A program made the position numbers and the translations under genes. Shown here piece after piece: positions 1-12,400 of a stretch of 64,000 nucleotides of DNA. The DNA comes from Trichopria drosophilae (taxonomy: Eukaryota > Arthropoda > Insecta > Hymenoptera > Diapriidae): contig CM059582.1 of the NCBI GenBank assembly GCA_030407085.1, positions 49,375,001 through 49,439,000 on the forward strand. The letters run 5' to 3'. The notes under the pieces are model-generated. The model made no database searches and was not told the origin of the DNA. It saw nothing but the letters and a program-made list of their open reading frames with translations. How positions within the stretch are numbered: the first letter of the stretch is position 1; each line of letters begins with the position of its first letter.

Positions 1-245
1 CCGGAGACCCCATTAGGCGGCCGCCGCCACTCGCCAATCATAAGGCATTACTTCGTCTGACCTTCGAGCAGACGTTCCCCGTGTTATGTTCCGTTCGCCG
101 CACAGAGCCTAGCCGCTCCGTAACCGTTGCCTTGCAAGGAGGAAGCCTTCCGTAACGTAAAACTCCTCAACGCAAAAAGTCACCGACCAGTTCCTGCCAG
201 TTGTGAAAGGAGGGACTTTTCCGTTGATTCGGAACCGGAAGTATA
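1..245. promoter_or_regulatory. GC/CpG-rich island at window edge, candidate exon or promoter fragment
   Basis: The first 245 bases are clearly richer in G, C and CpG than the following 6 kb. One forward frame (frame 3) stays open for about 50 codons with no start that can be judged, because the island is cut by the window edge. The translation shows no domain I recognise. A short palindrome, CCTTGCAAGG, lies near 130. It could be the end of an exon, a 5' untranslated region or a conserved regulatory block. The composition is seen directly; the role is inference. Confidence 0.25.
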
Positions 246-340
246 CTACATGACTGAATAATTAAGAAAAGGTGGCTGGATTGATTATCCGAGTCAAAAA
301 GGTCTAATAACAACAATCGTTATTATTCTGTCCTGAAATA

Positions 341-1279
341 ACACAGGCCAACTAAATTTATACTCAGAAAACGGACTATACTTTTCCGAAGGTTTTCGTT
401 GTGCTGAATTCAAATTTGGCCACAGAGTTCTTCTATCACGTCAAAATTTTGAGATATCCTAACCTAAAAGTCCAAAAAACACTGTATTTGCCGATATTCA
501 GTAAGTTTTTGCGGCGGAACAAAGTTATTATTTGCTGTTTATCATGAACAATATTAAGGTGCTATTTGTCAGCTTTAACCGATACGATTTTTTTTATCGA
601 GTCATGGAAGTTTTTTTCAGGAAACAATTACGATTTTCATACATAGTAAATGTGCAATTTCACGAAAATAACTAACAAACTGAGACCGACTTTCTTGTTA
701 AAAATTGTTCTATTACGTCAAGATATCCTAACCTAAAAGGGAAAACAACACCGTTTTTGCCGATTTTCATTAAAATTTTGGGTGAAATACATTTTTTATA
801 GCAATTTAACAAAAACCAGGTTAAAATGCAATTAGCAAAAACCTAAGTATATGATTCAGACGGTTTTCGATGTGCTGGATCAAAATCTGGTCGTATAATT
901 GGTCTGTGGCGTCTAAATTTTAAGATATCTTAACCTAAAAGTGCAAAAAACGAAAATCATAATCTTGCTTTGTCAGAAACTGGGATAACTCATTGGAAAA
1001 AAATCATACGAAATGACTAAAAAAGCATTTCAAAGTTGATGAATAACGTTTTAATCTGGTTATTGCCAAAGTATGAACAAGCATTTTGTTCCGCCGTAAA
1101 AACTAACCGAATATAAGCAAAAACAGTATTTTTTGCACGTTTAGGTTAGGAAAATCTCAAAATAGTGACGTGATGGAACAATTCTGAGGACAGATTTAGA
1201 TTCAGCTTATTGACAACCTTCGAAAAAGTATTGTCTGGTTTCTGGGTATGGAGATTGGCTTCATTTTGTTGGTCTGTGT
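341..1279. mobile_element. Foldback MITE, ACACAGGCC-ended family (copy 1)
   Basis: The left arm (341-530) reappears as its reverse complement at 1080-1279. The tips ACACAGGCCAACTAAATT and TACACAGACCAACAAAAT match. Inside each arm lies the block GATATCCTAACCTAAAAG, followed by TTGCCGATATTCAG and a GCGGCGGAACAAA stretch. Two further degenerate copies of the CCTAACCTAAAAG block sit in the middle (about 720 and 930), so the loop itself is built from repeats. A second copy of the family is at 58757-59600. There is no transposase frame and no clear target-site duplication. It is a non-autonomous DNA element of unresolved superfamily. Confidence 0.75.
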
Positions 1280-1343
1280 AATCGACGTTTTTACAGCATC
1301 CCTGCCATTTTGAGGACTAAGTACAACAATTTTTCAGTCATAC

Positions 1344-1576
1344 AATTCGAGAATTTCAGGCCGGGAAACAAAGTTCCGAAAATCAACACATCGAAAGACC
1401 AAAATTTCGATATAGCATGGCTCCATCGTGATTTTCTTCACTTTGTCTTTGAAGATTTGGCAAAAAGAAAGCAAATTAAAATAACTTGGACTCACGCAAT
1501 ATCGAAATTGTAGCCTTTCGGGGTTCTGATTTTCGGAACTTTGTTCCCTTGCCGATTTTTACAATTCGAAAGATAT
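1344..1576. mobile_element. Short palindromic element (MITE-like hairpin)
   Basis: The segment AACAAAGTTCCGAAAATC near 1368 returns inverted near 1530, in GATTTTCGGAACTTTGTTC. The match continues inward through CGAAAG and AATTTCGATAT and outward to AATTCGA / TCGAATT. The whole unit can fold into an imperfect hairpin of about 230 bp with an arm near 75 bp. The 67-codon open frame inside it follows the arm sequence and is not credible as a gene. No target duplication was found. Confidence 0.6.
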
Positions 1577-1956
1577 TGAATAGATTTAATTTTGATTTTT
1601 CTTTTCTGACATTTTCTTAAGTGAAAGTAATCATAATTTTCAATAGATAGTCAAAAGATGTAATAAACATTTTGGTGACTACCGAGTGGTAAATTCTTCA
1701 AAACTTATTTACATGACTAAATGTCATGTATGCATATTTTAGTCGAAGCTAATCGACAGTAAAAAAGCCCCGGAATACAAAAATTCGTTATAAGGGTGAT
1801 TTCTTTTACATACCTTACGAAACGGCATCTGATGAAATTTCATACGAGACATATTTGTCAAGCTTCTGTAACATATAACTGTTAACAACTTGTAGGTCAC
1901 ATCAGTTAATATCTTTCATACAAGATTTAACATGCTTATCTTGATGGTTTGAATCG

Positions 1957-2600
1957 ACTCTCTCAATTTGAAACAGTGAAAATTCACTGATTCTCAGTTA
2001 ATAGTCACTGTGTGCCACAGTGAAATTTCAGTGTTTGAGCCAGTGAAATTGGTTCACTGCTTTAATCAGTGAAATAAATTCACCCCTTGAATAGGTGATA
2101 TTCTTTAATTGAGAGATTCTACAGTATATTTGTCGTCTGCTATTCAAGTTTTAGGTTAGCTTACGCAAGTCGTTTTCCTTTCCAAACGAGGGTGTGCAGC
2201 ATTACATCATTATCTAATGCTGATGAGAACTCTACTGAAAAGACTATAGGAAGTTACAAATTAATCTACTGAAATCTGAGCAGTGTTTTCAGTAAACCAG
2301 TAACTTTTATTGCGCAAATCCTGTCGATATTTATTGTACGTACCTTCTATGATGCGTCAAAATAGAAATGAAAAAATGAAATATCCTTGACCTTATGTCC
2401 CTGCGATATATTGAATCTAAGTCACTGGTAAAGCAGTGAACGCAAATGTAACAAGTTTCTGATTATTCAGTGATAAAAAAATAGTAATTTATTCATTTCA
2501 CTGTTTATTCAGTGAACTCGTTGTAAACCACTGATTCAGCACTGAATATTCATTCACTGATTCAGATAGTGAACTTTGCACTATTTCAAATTGAGAGAGT
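1957..2600. mobile_element. MITE with iterated TTCACTG motifs
   Basis: The ends are a near-perfect terminal inverted repeat, ACTCTCTCAATTTGAAACAG at the left and its complement with one mismatch at the right. The subterminal zones on both sides are packed with CAGTGAA / TTCACTG units, more than ten in all. Dense short motifs behind a TIR are typical of transposase-binding arrays in non-autonomous DNA elements. There is no coding potential and no target duplication I could fix. About 640 bp. Confidence 0.65.
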
Positions 2601-4738
2601 AAGGGCTTTGACATTTGGTAATAGTAGTATGTTTTCTGAAGCCTGTCATAATTTATATTCTATTCTTTCAAAACCTCAACAAAATTTTAAAGCCAAATCT
2701 TAACCAGTCATGAAATTAGCATTAGAATTAAAAAAATTGCATTACCTTCTTGCTTAACCATTTTCGAAAACTGTAACAGTAGTTACACTTTAATATCTAA
2801 TATTAAAACATGTTTATGATCATTACTATGTAGTTGATTGAAATTGTGTAAGCACTGTTTCAAAAAATGGTTTCAATTAAAAAACTCGATGATCATTGTT
2901 GAACTCGAAAGTGGTATTCCTTATTCAGGAAGCCTTATACCAAGTAGTGCATGCGGTCATAGGAGACTACCCGGGTCGCTAAATCAACTTCTGTTACTAC
3001 TGCTACCAGTTAAAACTTTCAGTGCTTACCTAATACGGTTCTGACTAACCCCTTTTTAGAAGGTACCATCATTGATATGTAGATATTAACCGCATATTCG
3101 TGTTTAACCTTCTTTTTAAGTAACCTTTTATACCTCTACATACTCTCTATTATAGAAATCGAAGGTTTCCTTATTTCTGTATTGTACTATCTTTCCTGTT
3201 TTCTACAGAAGACATCCGCAATCTGAGCTGAGTTTGTATCTAAAGCTAGACCAGTATATTTATCAACTTTATTTAAAATATTTTTTTATATTCTAAAATC
3301 CTATTTTTTAACAATCTTTATTGCAACATTTAGATTTTAATTCATGAACAACATAATTATGTTCTAATGTTTTTTGTTTGTATTAAAAGGTTTTATTCCT
3401 GATGTTAGGTAAATTGTATTAGAAATTTCACGAAAATGTGAAATATTTGATTTATTTAAAAAATTATCTAATTTCATTTAATTTATATAAATTATTATAT
3501 AATTTATAGACTTATTTTTTAATAATACAGTCTATGACATAAAGGAAATAATTATTTCCTAATAATATATATTTCGCATTTTTTTAATTCTATTTCCTGA
3601 AGCTTTGTTTACCATACGCTGCTCCTAATTCATAACAAAGGGGATGATTTGAAAAGGGGATGTTTTTTATGGTATCAATCAGTTTTTATGCACCTGTTAT
3701 CATTAATAACTAAAATAACAAAACAATTTATTTAGCGACTATTTTCAACTTTCGTAATAAATAAATTTCGGTAGCCAAAATGTGTATAAATTATTAAAAA
3801 ATAAAAAATGCTATTAACAAAATTGGAAGAAATACTTGTGAAAATAACATCTCTATATGCAATAATGCATCATGGCAATTAAAAAAGTGATTTATTAATT
3901 AAAACATTTTGAATAAAATCCATAGTAACATGTACATCACTAGATCACTATGGGGAACTTATTTGTCATGAAACGAACAGAAAAAGTGTAAAGAGTAAGG
4001 TGACTTCCGATTATGTTGGATACCTAAACTTGACAGTACCGAAAACGCTCACGCATACCCTTTCAAATCGGACAACACCGCTATTAAAAACAGTTCTTTA
4101 GGTTTACGTAAATCGAAGTTCGATTTTCAGCCTGCTTATGTAAATATTTTTTCCAACGCGTACAATCCAACATTCAGAAAAATGTACATTTCACAACTAA
4201 CAATTTTACGGTACCATCGACATTTTTTTAAAGATCTTTACATAAAATAATTGGTTACTTTTATTTGATGAGGTTCCCTCATTCAGATGAGCAATGGCGT
4301 GGAGAAACATTATGGGGAAAAAATTGAGCGATGCACTTATGACAACATCAGTACGAAATATAGTATTGTAATAGTATTATATTGAAATTTAGAATAAAAG
4401 TCAAATATTAATAATAATAAAGCGCAAGTAAAAATTCGCAAATCAACCAATAACAGATAGTAAATCTTACTATCTTTTTATTATTGTACTCAACTACGAC
4501 GAAGTTGGCGGTTACTACTTTGATGGTTAATTGTATGTCATTTAAAATTCACCCTTTTCCTCTTTCGGGTTCGTGAAATCTACATGGTATTTGAAAACCG
4601 TTGCTCGTTGCTTGCTTGAGCGATGCAGAATAAAGTAATGCAGAATGCAACATATACAAATCAAAAGAATATAGATATGTAGTCGAGATTGATTATACCA
4701 ATAGTAGCGATCGGATGTCTATAAAAGGTGTCACTGAC
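2601..4738. other. AT-rich non-coding stretch, nothing recognised
   Basis: Homopolymer-rich AT sequence with one 68-codon open frame (2838-3044) that has no recognisable feature. A degenerate segment around 3625-3690 (TAATTCATAACAAAGG and neighbouring bases) resembles the right flank of the element ending at 8890, so both may be remnants of one older repeat. A TATAAAAGG string occurs at about 4720, next to a MITE end, without other promoter evidence. Confidence 0.5.
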
Positions 4739-5176
4739 TACACGGAAAAAATTTTGGGAGCGCTATTCACCCAAATGTGGGTGCAAACATAGTCGAACAA
4801 TAATTCAGTTAAATTAGGTTAACAAAATATTATTATTCTTATAAAGAAAGATTCTTTGACGTGGATGTCGTTTCCGTGTGGCATTATAGGAATGCCTATT
4901 CAACGGATTCTACGCTTTAAAATTGTTTAACAGTTTTAAACATTGAGATTTACAATTCCTAAATTTCAACAATCATATGATGTATTTTTATACCTCTTAA
5001 ATAATTCCGCTGCCTAAAAGTACGGGATACACTTTGTCAACAATAAAACGAACCAACATCTTACCAAAAATAGTTATTGTTCTATTTTAAATCATTATTT
5101 ATTGCCGTTATTATCTGTCGATTGTGTTTCATCCCACGTTTTGGGTGAGCAGCGTTCCCAAAATTTTGTTAGTGTA
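4739..5176. mobile_element. MITE with AAAATTTTGGGA terminal inverted repeats
   Basis: The left end, TACACGGAAAAAATTTTGGG, pairs with the right end, CCCAAAATTTTGTTAGTGTA. The match continues inward through AGCGCTATTCACCCAAA / TTTGGGTGAGCAGCGTTC. The element is about 440 bp with an AT-rich centre and no open frame of interest. Flanking CTGAC and TTGAC could be an eroded target duplication, which is weak. The TACACGGA-type tip recurs elsewhere in the window (28303, 48511, 57408). Confidence 0.6.
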
Positions 5177-5232
5177 CTTGACCACTTTTATTATTGGTTG
5201 CAGAAAAAAGCTTATCAATACCTGCCTAAGTA

Positions 5233-5484
5233 CCGTCGCCCCCCCCCCCCTAATATTTGCCGCTAGATCCCTCCCAATATTGGCCTTACCCTTCGATTTA
5301 TGTTCCTCACCACTTCTCACGGAGCGGTAATTTTGTGGGAAAAATCGCGCCACACGCGCTATGCAGGAAAGGTTTTGTCCCGCATATGGGGGAAATTTTC
5401 TTCCCCTCACTAGGCAAACATTGGGAGGGTTAGAAAAAGACAGATAAGACGGACGAGGCAAATATTGAGAGGGAAGGGGCACTG
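5233..5484. mobile_element. pogo/Tigger-like MITE (copy 1, degraded)
   Basis: The left end reads TA-CCGTCGCCCC and the right end GGGGCACTG. Both arms contain AATATTTGCC and TCCCTCCCAATATTGG, in opposite orientation. A run of twelve C (5239-5250) has expanded inside the left TIR. The GC-rich centre and roughly 250-bp size match the other two TA-flanked elements at 23763 and 57686. The right-hand TA is mutated to CA. The reverse-strand 117-codon frame here simply runs through the arms. Superfamily assignment is by TIR style and is inference. Confidence 0.5.
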
Positions 5485-6999
5485 CAATTGGTTACTAAAA
5501 GAAACTGTCCTTACAGTTTAATGTCCACAAAAAAAATAAACTCAAAGAGGTCAGAAAATAGTGCCAATATTTCGAAATTTAAATACTGTGATTTTTTGAG
5601 AAAACGTGAATACAAAAAAATTCAAATTTCATTTGAAACGGATTTTGGTATTAACTAGCTACAATGAGATGGCGTGAAAAGTTTCACTGAGCATTTTTAT
5701 AAAATTTCATTTCCGTTGCAGATGACCGTGTGTAAAGTATAAATGTTACATATTATTGCGTACTATACTGAATATAATAAAAGTATGCTTTTCATCTCTA
5801 TTAGAAAACATTCTGTTTTCAACTCAAGTTGTCATGCACAACTGAGTGGGCGTCCTTTGCTACCTTTATTAGCTTTCTCTTGGAACTTTTTTTCACGATA
5901 GATCATAATATTTTACCGAAATATTTGGATATACTTTTGTGATTATCCACCTTATTTTTAAAATTTGGTTGCTTTGCATCTTTGGAAATTTTTGGGTGGT
6001 ATTTAAAATCCTCATACATTAGAAAATGGTCAACTTTTTCGTCTGCGTCAAAATGACCTTACTCCTCACTTCTGTACAGGGCGAAAGTATACTATTTTAT
6101 ATGCGCTTATGCACTGGTGTTTCATTACTCTGCAGGTACATAAATAAAAATATACCAACGACCTCACTTCGCTAAGGCAGCTAACAACATGCTCCTTGGA
6201 AATCGCTTGTTTTCCTCCCTTGTAGGAAAATGTACTATTCTAAAATGGATCATTTTACGGTAATACTTTATTACAAATCGTTGCTGAGTATAAATTACAT
6301 TATTCTAATTAAAAACAGGACTGGAATACAGAATAAAATCATGAAATCTTTACACGAATCTTCTGATGCTTGGTAATATACAAACAAGGAGCTCAGCCTT
6401 GGCGACATCATTTGTATGTGATTTATCAGAAGAAGTGGTTGGATAGGACCAGAATTGCATTTGATGAAATGGTTTTTAACGAAAGAGAAACATAAAGTTC
6501 AGAGAAATGAAAATAAGAAATGCGAGTCATTTTGAACTGTTCGACTCGAAAACAAGCAGTTAGTTTACGTCCTCTACATATTAAGATACAGCGTAAATTA
6601 TTCTGTTGGCCTTACTAGTTTCGTGATTTTGCTTTACCATACAAAAGTAATATCATTCACAGCTTTTAGCATATTGCTAACTTTAACTTTTGTCGTGCAT
6701 TTATTTCGGAGACAACAATTTTCTTTAAAAAGACAGCCATCATTATCTTTCGCGTGAACGATCCTAGGAATTCAAGACCCATAACCTCCAACCAAGTGTT
6801 TAAAGCAGCAGTAATTAAATGTACCGTATCTCTATTGACACAGGCAACATTCTAACCGGAGTGAGTTGTTGAAGCATGCAAACGGCTGTGAACCCCCTCA
6901 AACGTTTAATTCGAGTAACGTTCCTAAAACAAGTTTATTGCACCTTTTAAGATTTTTTAAGAGTAAAGGAACGCCAACAAAGTTCTAATAATACGTTTA
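5485..6999. other. AT-rich non-coding stretch, nothing recognised
   Basis: No open frame of interest, no inverted repeat with long arms, no tRNA-like box pair. The base composition rises slightly towards 6780, where the GC island at 7000 begins. It looks like intron or intergenic sequence. Confidence 0.5.
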
Positions 7000-7760
7000 T
7001 CGCGCCATCAAAACTACTACACGTATATACTGCTCAGGATCTCTCCCTAGGAGATTTTACCGCCATGAAATCTTGTACCGTAGGTGGCGTTGGTGTACGT
7101 CGATATAACCACGCTGCTCAATTTGGCGCGAAACGACTTCATAGGCGGACTGCAATACCGCACAAGGATTTTGGACCTACCGCAACGTGTGCGGAAAGCA
7201 TCAGACGTCAGGACTCGTTTACGATGCTTCGTCGAGGCGTCGGTCTGTTATTCCCACATATACGTTCCAACACCAAGGAACCCTTTGGGGAGTGACTGAC
7301 GAGACGCGGCAATCGTCAGACTCGAAAACGCAACGAGCTTTCTCGGAAATGATAAATCACTCTCTTCTCGCGGTTTCCGAGTTACCGACTTGGGCGTTTT
7401 TTACGACTGGACGCGAACGGCGATGTTGGTTGCTCTTGTTTATTAGCGCCTCGGTACAATGCGTGCTGCGCTAATAATAGTCCCGATCCGGGAGTCTGGG
7501 ATTTTAGAATGGCGATGCGGAAACGAGAATGGTCCGTCTGACCCCGTATGCCGAGATCGTAAACAAGCTTGTTTTTGTTTGACTGTCTTTAGAACCTCTC
7601 GACACGAATTTACTATCGCCATGGCGCAATTTTTTTTTTCAATGTCGAACATTCCGTCTGGAACGGGTGTTGATGGCGAGAGCTGTTTTGATATTTATCT
7701 GTGGTTCAGGTGTTTGCTCTCTGTTGTTAATGTCGAGAGTTTTGTTAGTTAGAACCGCGC
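7000..7760. promoter_or_regulatory. Long GC/CpG-rich island, candidate exon or regulatory block
   Basis: About 750 bp of markedly CpG-rich sequence between AT-rich flanks. Several overlapping open frames of 67-97 codons occur on both strands (for example 7187-7474 plus, 7459-7752 plus, 7443-7652 minus). This follows from the composition. None shows a domain, signal peptide or repeat pattern I recognise, and no frame runs through the whole island. Short symmetrical words such as CCTAGG lie just upstream. It may be a first exon with promoter, a long non-coding RNA exon or a conserved enhancer. The sequence alone cannot decide. Confidence 0.3.
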
Positions 7761-8202
7761 TCTCTCCATCCCAATCTTGAGTTTGATTGCCATTAACTCT
7801 CTGAAGTCCAAATGTATACAATTTGCACACGGATTCCAACATATTTTATTCCAATATTATCTTCTAAGATCACTCCTTTGAATGGCGTGGATGAAATATT
7901 TGAATCGAGATTTATAACGAAATATTCACTATTCTAAGCTGTCAGAAGCTTGTTCCTAATAACTTTACCAACAAAATTCTTTGATGTTGTATTCAATGAT
8001 GAATGTCCAAACTACAAATGAAATTAAAAACTGACAAAATTGTCAGATCCGGTAAGTTTTTAAAAAATGTTGTAGTGATATTTCTTGCTATATACATGTC
8101 TTGTTTGATACAATTTAATATATGTAACTGGGTTTTCAGTTTTTACTGAAGATTGATTTGGGTAATTTAAAGGTATATCGATGAAATCTTAAGCTGCTTC
8201 TG

Positions 8203-8890
8203 CACTGAGAAAAAGGATTGTTTGTTGTAAAGAAATATCATTCAATTGAAAAGTTGAAATCATTTTTTTAATGTAAAAATGGTATTGTCATATTAAAGGC
8301 GATTCATTTAATATTAGCATTGTATTTCTTAACTCAGAATTGACCATTTGTTAATAGTTCAGAAATGTATACTTTGAACTCGCCAGCTGCGTAAATTCAC
8401 AAATAAGACATAAGACGTCTCTTATACGATGTATTTGTTTATAAAACGCGCATATTTAAGACGACGTATAAATAAAATCTTTAATTTATTTATTTTTACA
8501 ATAACAACCACCGAATTACAATGGCACTCAATCGTTCTAAAAACCCACAATAAACATCCGTGTTATCATTTGAGGTTATGTTACGATGCGTTGCGACTCC
8601 CACCATCATATTCTGTAACTATTAAGGAATCATTATTTATAGATACAAACGTATAGTATACAAACGGTTTCTTAATAACTGATAAAATAATTATTAAGAA
8701 ATGTTTGGTTGCATTTAATAGATATTTCTTAACATAGAAAATGCATTGTTTGCACTAAATAAATGTTAGCTTTATATGAAATGAATAATTATTTCATACT
8801 TAAAAAATTCTTCAATTCGCCGTATTTAAATATATGATTTCTTAACTATTAAGAAGCCTTCTTTATAGTAAACAATCCTTTCCCTCAGTG
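8203..8890. mobile_element. MITE with CACTGAG terminal inverted repeats
   Basis: The left tip CACTGAGAAAAAGGATTGTT pairs with the right tip AACAATCCTTTCCCTCAGTG. The subterminal regions on both sides carry repeated TTTCTTAA / TTAAGAAA words (for example 8325-8332, 8667-8700, 8835-8860). The body is AT-rich. The 75-codon frame inside (8429-8656) has no recognisable feature. The flanks do not show a convincing target duplication. CACTGAGAAAAA-type termini are common in insect non-autonomous DNA elements. Confidence 0.65.
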
Positions 8891-11800
8891 TAATTCATAA
8901 CAAAGGGAATGTTTTTATGCTACCAGTCAGATTTATTACTGTCGGGTTTAAAGTAACAAGAGACCAGCCCTCTATCGCTTAGTATTAGTCCTCTACCGCT
9001 TAATATTTGTCATTCCATATTGCAATAAAAAGTTGGGATATTAGCCGTCGAGCAACAATAAAATGCGAAATTCAATGAAAAATTATAAGCAGCCCAATAC
9101 TGACCGCCAGAAAAAGGTAATTTTAGGAGATTTTTCAAAAAACTACTGAAATAAATGTTTAAGGATATATTTTTGTGAATATATATAATATAACTTTTTT
9201 GACGCAAAAGATTGGAAAGTTAACGAGGTCGTATGAAATCGTACAAAATATTACAAAAATATTGCATTACCAAGTAAATTCCAGTTTCTTTAATGACAAA
9301 TTTATCAATAATCACGGTCTGCATAGGCAGTGAAATGCTGTGAGCTTTTCTAGAAGAAGTATCATTTTCTTCCATCTCATAGGTCATTATTAATTAAGTT
9401 AGCATGCCATTCACTAATATCTCTTATATAATTTCCGACGTATAAACCGAAGTTGTGTGGAAAAATCCCTAAATTTGAAAATGTAAGAATAGGTGTTTTT
9501 TTAACTCATACTACCTCCTTAACTCATAACTAAGTTTGCTTAGTTTACAAAACACCGTCGTTACATTTTCTTTTTATATAATTTTAATTTAGCAAGAAAT
9601 TTATTAATTTAATATCCCGTCCGTATGGCCTTATTAAAATCAATTATTATTTTTTTTTAATGGTTTAATATTCTCGCAATAATTTAAAAAAATCTTAATA
9701 CAATTATCGAAATATTATAAAAATAGTATCAAAAGTACCCAAAAAAATGAACATCGCAAAATTCGAACCCTGAAACACTAATCTGATCGTTAATAGCTTA
9801 CAGCGAATTATTAATATTTAGTATATCAAGTCACAAAAAATCATCTCGAATGTTTAAAATTATCTGAAATTATTTATATAAAAAACGAAGAAAAATTTTG
9901 TACAACTTATAGCACTTGGGTTACTTTTGATTGCTTTACAAATTCACAGTTATACATTTAAAATTATGGATAATATTCATTTATTGTAACTAAAAATATT
10001 ATATATTTCATCGAAGTCAAATAAAATTAGGATAAGGTTAAAAATGTATCTTCCCACAACAATGTTACTGAATTTCTTTCACGCAGTTTAAAATCGCATT
10101 CAAATTTCCTGTTTACTTGTGAATTCGCTCTCTGCAGATTGGGATAATTACATGCATGGGGTCCATCGGAAGCCTCATTTTATCGTGAAATAACAAATCT
10201 TGGATATAAATACTTCTTTTCATGTAAATTTATTGTATCGTTTATAGAATCATTCTATTTTAAACTACCTAGCCTCGATGTATCTAAAATCAGATTTTAT
10301 TCGTATCGAAATTAAATTAATTCAGAGCATAAAAAGGTTTCGTATTCATTTATATCTCAATAACTGAGAATCACATGCAGTTTACTGAAGAATTTTGAAA
10401 AAATGAATCCCAAATTCTTAAATTTCCGACCTTGAAGCCCTTTGAGTGATAAGTAACAGGAAAATTGGATCAATTTTTAAAAAAGTCTTCCGATCTGTAA
10501 TCTTTTTAAAAAATTCTTCCGGCCTTAAGGGGTTACCAATTTTTTAAATAATTTTTAATAACTAATAGAACATCTTAATCTGACATAGTGAGAAGTGGTG
10601 TCGGCAACTAGAAAATATGTTTCAGAATTACTTAGTACCATATTATTAAGAAACTCTTACTAAGAATTAGAAATTAATACATCCGAAACGAGATTTCCAT
10701 ATTATTAACTTTCGACGGATTACTAACTTAATTAATAATGTTTGTAGAACAACACATTGAAAATAATATTGTAAGCTATGATTGCACCATCCCATACTAA
10801 AATATTCTAAAAGTATATAATATAATCATGACAACGATGACTGAAATGTTGCATTCTCCTTTTCTCTAGCGCCCTAATTAAAATTACGCCACTTACATAC
10901 AAACTGAAAAGTAGAAGAGGCAGACGCGCAAATGCTACGTGAAAGTTTGGAGACTGTCACAAAGTTACCTCTTGCGACATGGCCTGAAATGGAATGCGAA
11001 ATCCTAAAATGTCAGCTGAATTTTTTAAAATAGTCAAACGGAAACCTTAGTTCGCTTTCGTATGAAAAAAGGAAGAGAACGAAATTCAATAAAACTATAA
11101 CATTTCTCTTACCAAACACGCAAACGTGAAACTGAAGACGTGCAACTTTTAAAGCCCAGATAACTAAAATAGAATTTTCACTTTCTATTTGACGAATTAT
11201 ATCATGTTGCTTCTATTTTATGTATAAATTCTCGACACCAGAAAACGTAGAGTATATCCGGTATAACTAGACAATGTACATAAAAATAAATGATTATGCA
11301 ATTAGTATTCAAATAACTATTACAAAAATACGTCAGAAATTCCATTCTGGTATCAATTCATCCCGAAATATATTCTACATCGGAGGAGCTGAATACTAGC
11401 AATACTTTCCAATTCATGGGACATCCAGTATCGCATAATGTATCGAATTAGCCGTTTCGCGGTACTTTGAGAGATTATAGTCGCAAGACTTGATGCGATA
11501 TCATTGCAACACTTTTTTTACTCGGGAACTTCCTTAGTCTTCATCGTTGCGTTATAAACAATCAAATGAAAATTCAAAGATGTTGACTGTTTACTGTGTG
11601 AAACTGTTTACTGTTACTACTTGTTCTCATCAGTCCCTTGGCCGATTAAGTAGTAACAGCGTTCGGCTAGTTGTTAGTCATACTTGTAAGGTTCATCGTT
11701 AAATATTTTATTTTCATTTTAGGTCAGCTGTTCCTTTAAAATTTCTTTCTTGGAAACCGTCCACGGGTGATAATAAAATACTGTATAAAATACTTCATAA

Positions 11801-12050
11801 GTTTTATTTATGACGAATTAAAATTATTAATGGCATAAGCACGGCCTACGAAATTAAAATAACGACAAATAGTAATCTAAGTAAATAATTTATTTTCCAG
11901 CATACATTAACTTCACAAATCTATCACAAGCATAAATGGGTCCAAAAAATCAAAATTTTCAACACATCGTATTAGGCATCCTCCTTATTATCACACGAGA
12001 TTTTAATAATTATGTATACGTTATGTCAGCGGCAGACTTTTTTTATGATT
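8891..12050. other. AT-rich non-coding stretch with a weak GC rise at 10830-11150
   Basis: Mostly homopolymer-rich AT sequence. Around 10830-11150 the composition is somewhat higher and less repetitive, which may mark a conserved non-coding block. There is no open frame worth reporting. A B-box-like TTCGAACC word near 9766 lies close to a tRNA-D-arm-like segment, but the spacing is too short for a tRNA. Confidence 0.45.
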
Positions 12051-12059
12051 GACTTTTCA

Positions 12060-12400
12060 TACACTTTTACAGATTACAAAAGAGGCAAACCTCGTGACTT
12101 GCATCGTAAACAAAAAATTAAAATTCTTAGAAAACCTACTGCGATTTACGCATTGAACCGGACGTCGCGTTGATTCGAAATCTTCGACAGGAAACATCGT
12201 AAACTCGATTGTAGAACAACGCAACTGCAGCTCTGCGTAACGCCTTATCGTCTGTGTTATCGCGCTGAGCGTCAATTGAATTGTTCGGCCTCGATTTACG
12301 ACAAACTCCAGATAGGTTATTGTCGTATGAATGGCACCAAGCTTTATTGCGAGCGAGACAACGTTGTCAAAGTTGTTTATTTTCGTAAATCACGATTAAT
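12060..12400. promoter_or_regulatory. CpG-rich block with posterior-Hox/Caudal-like words, candidate enhancer
   Basis: About 340 bp of higher-GC, low-repeat sequence in an AT-rich desert. It contains several TTTAC / GTAAA and TTTATTG words (CGATTTACGAC, TTTATTGCG, CGTAAATCACGATTAATG) of the kind bound by Abd-B- and Caudal-class homeodomains. A 72-codon reverse frame is present but has no recognisable feature. Motif presence is seen; enhancer activity is inference, since such short sites occur by chance. Confidence 0.3.

Noticed and set aside
1957..2600. CRISPR-like array from repeated TTCACTG words
   Set aside because: The units are too short, irregularly spaced and in both orientations inside a TIR-bounded element; the DNA is eukaryotic.
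4710..4740. TATAAAAGG promoter
   Set aside because: A good TATA string, but there is no CpG island, no start context and it abuts a MITE end.
5129..5482. 117-codon reverse-strand frame
   Set aside because: It spans the right end of one MITE and the whole of a pogo-like MITE; poly-C and TIR sequence produce the glycine/proline content.
9760..9810. Second tRNA-like sequence
   Set aside because: A TTCGAACC word is present, but the D-arm-like segment is too close and no cloverleaf can be drawn.
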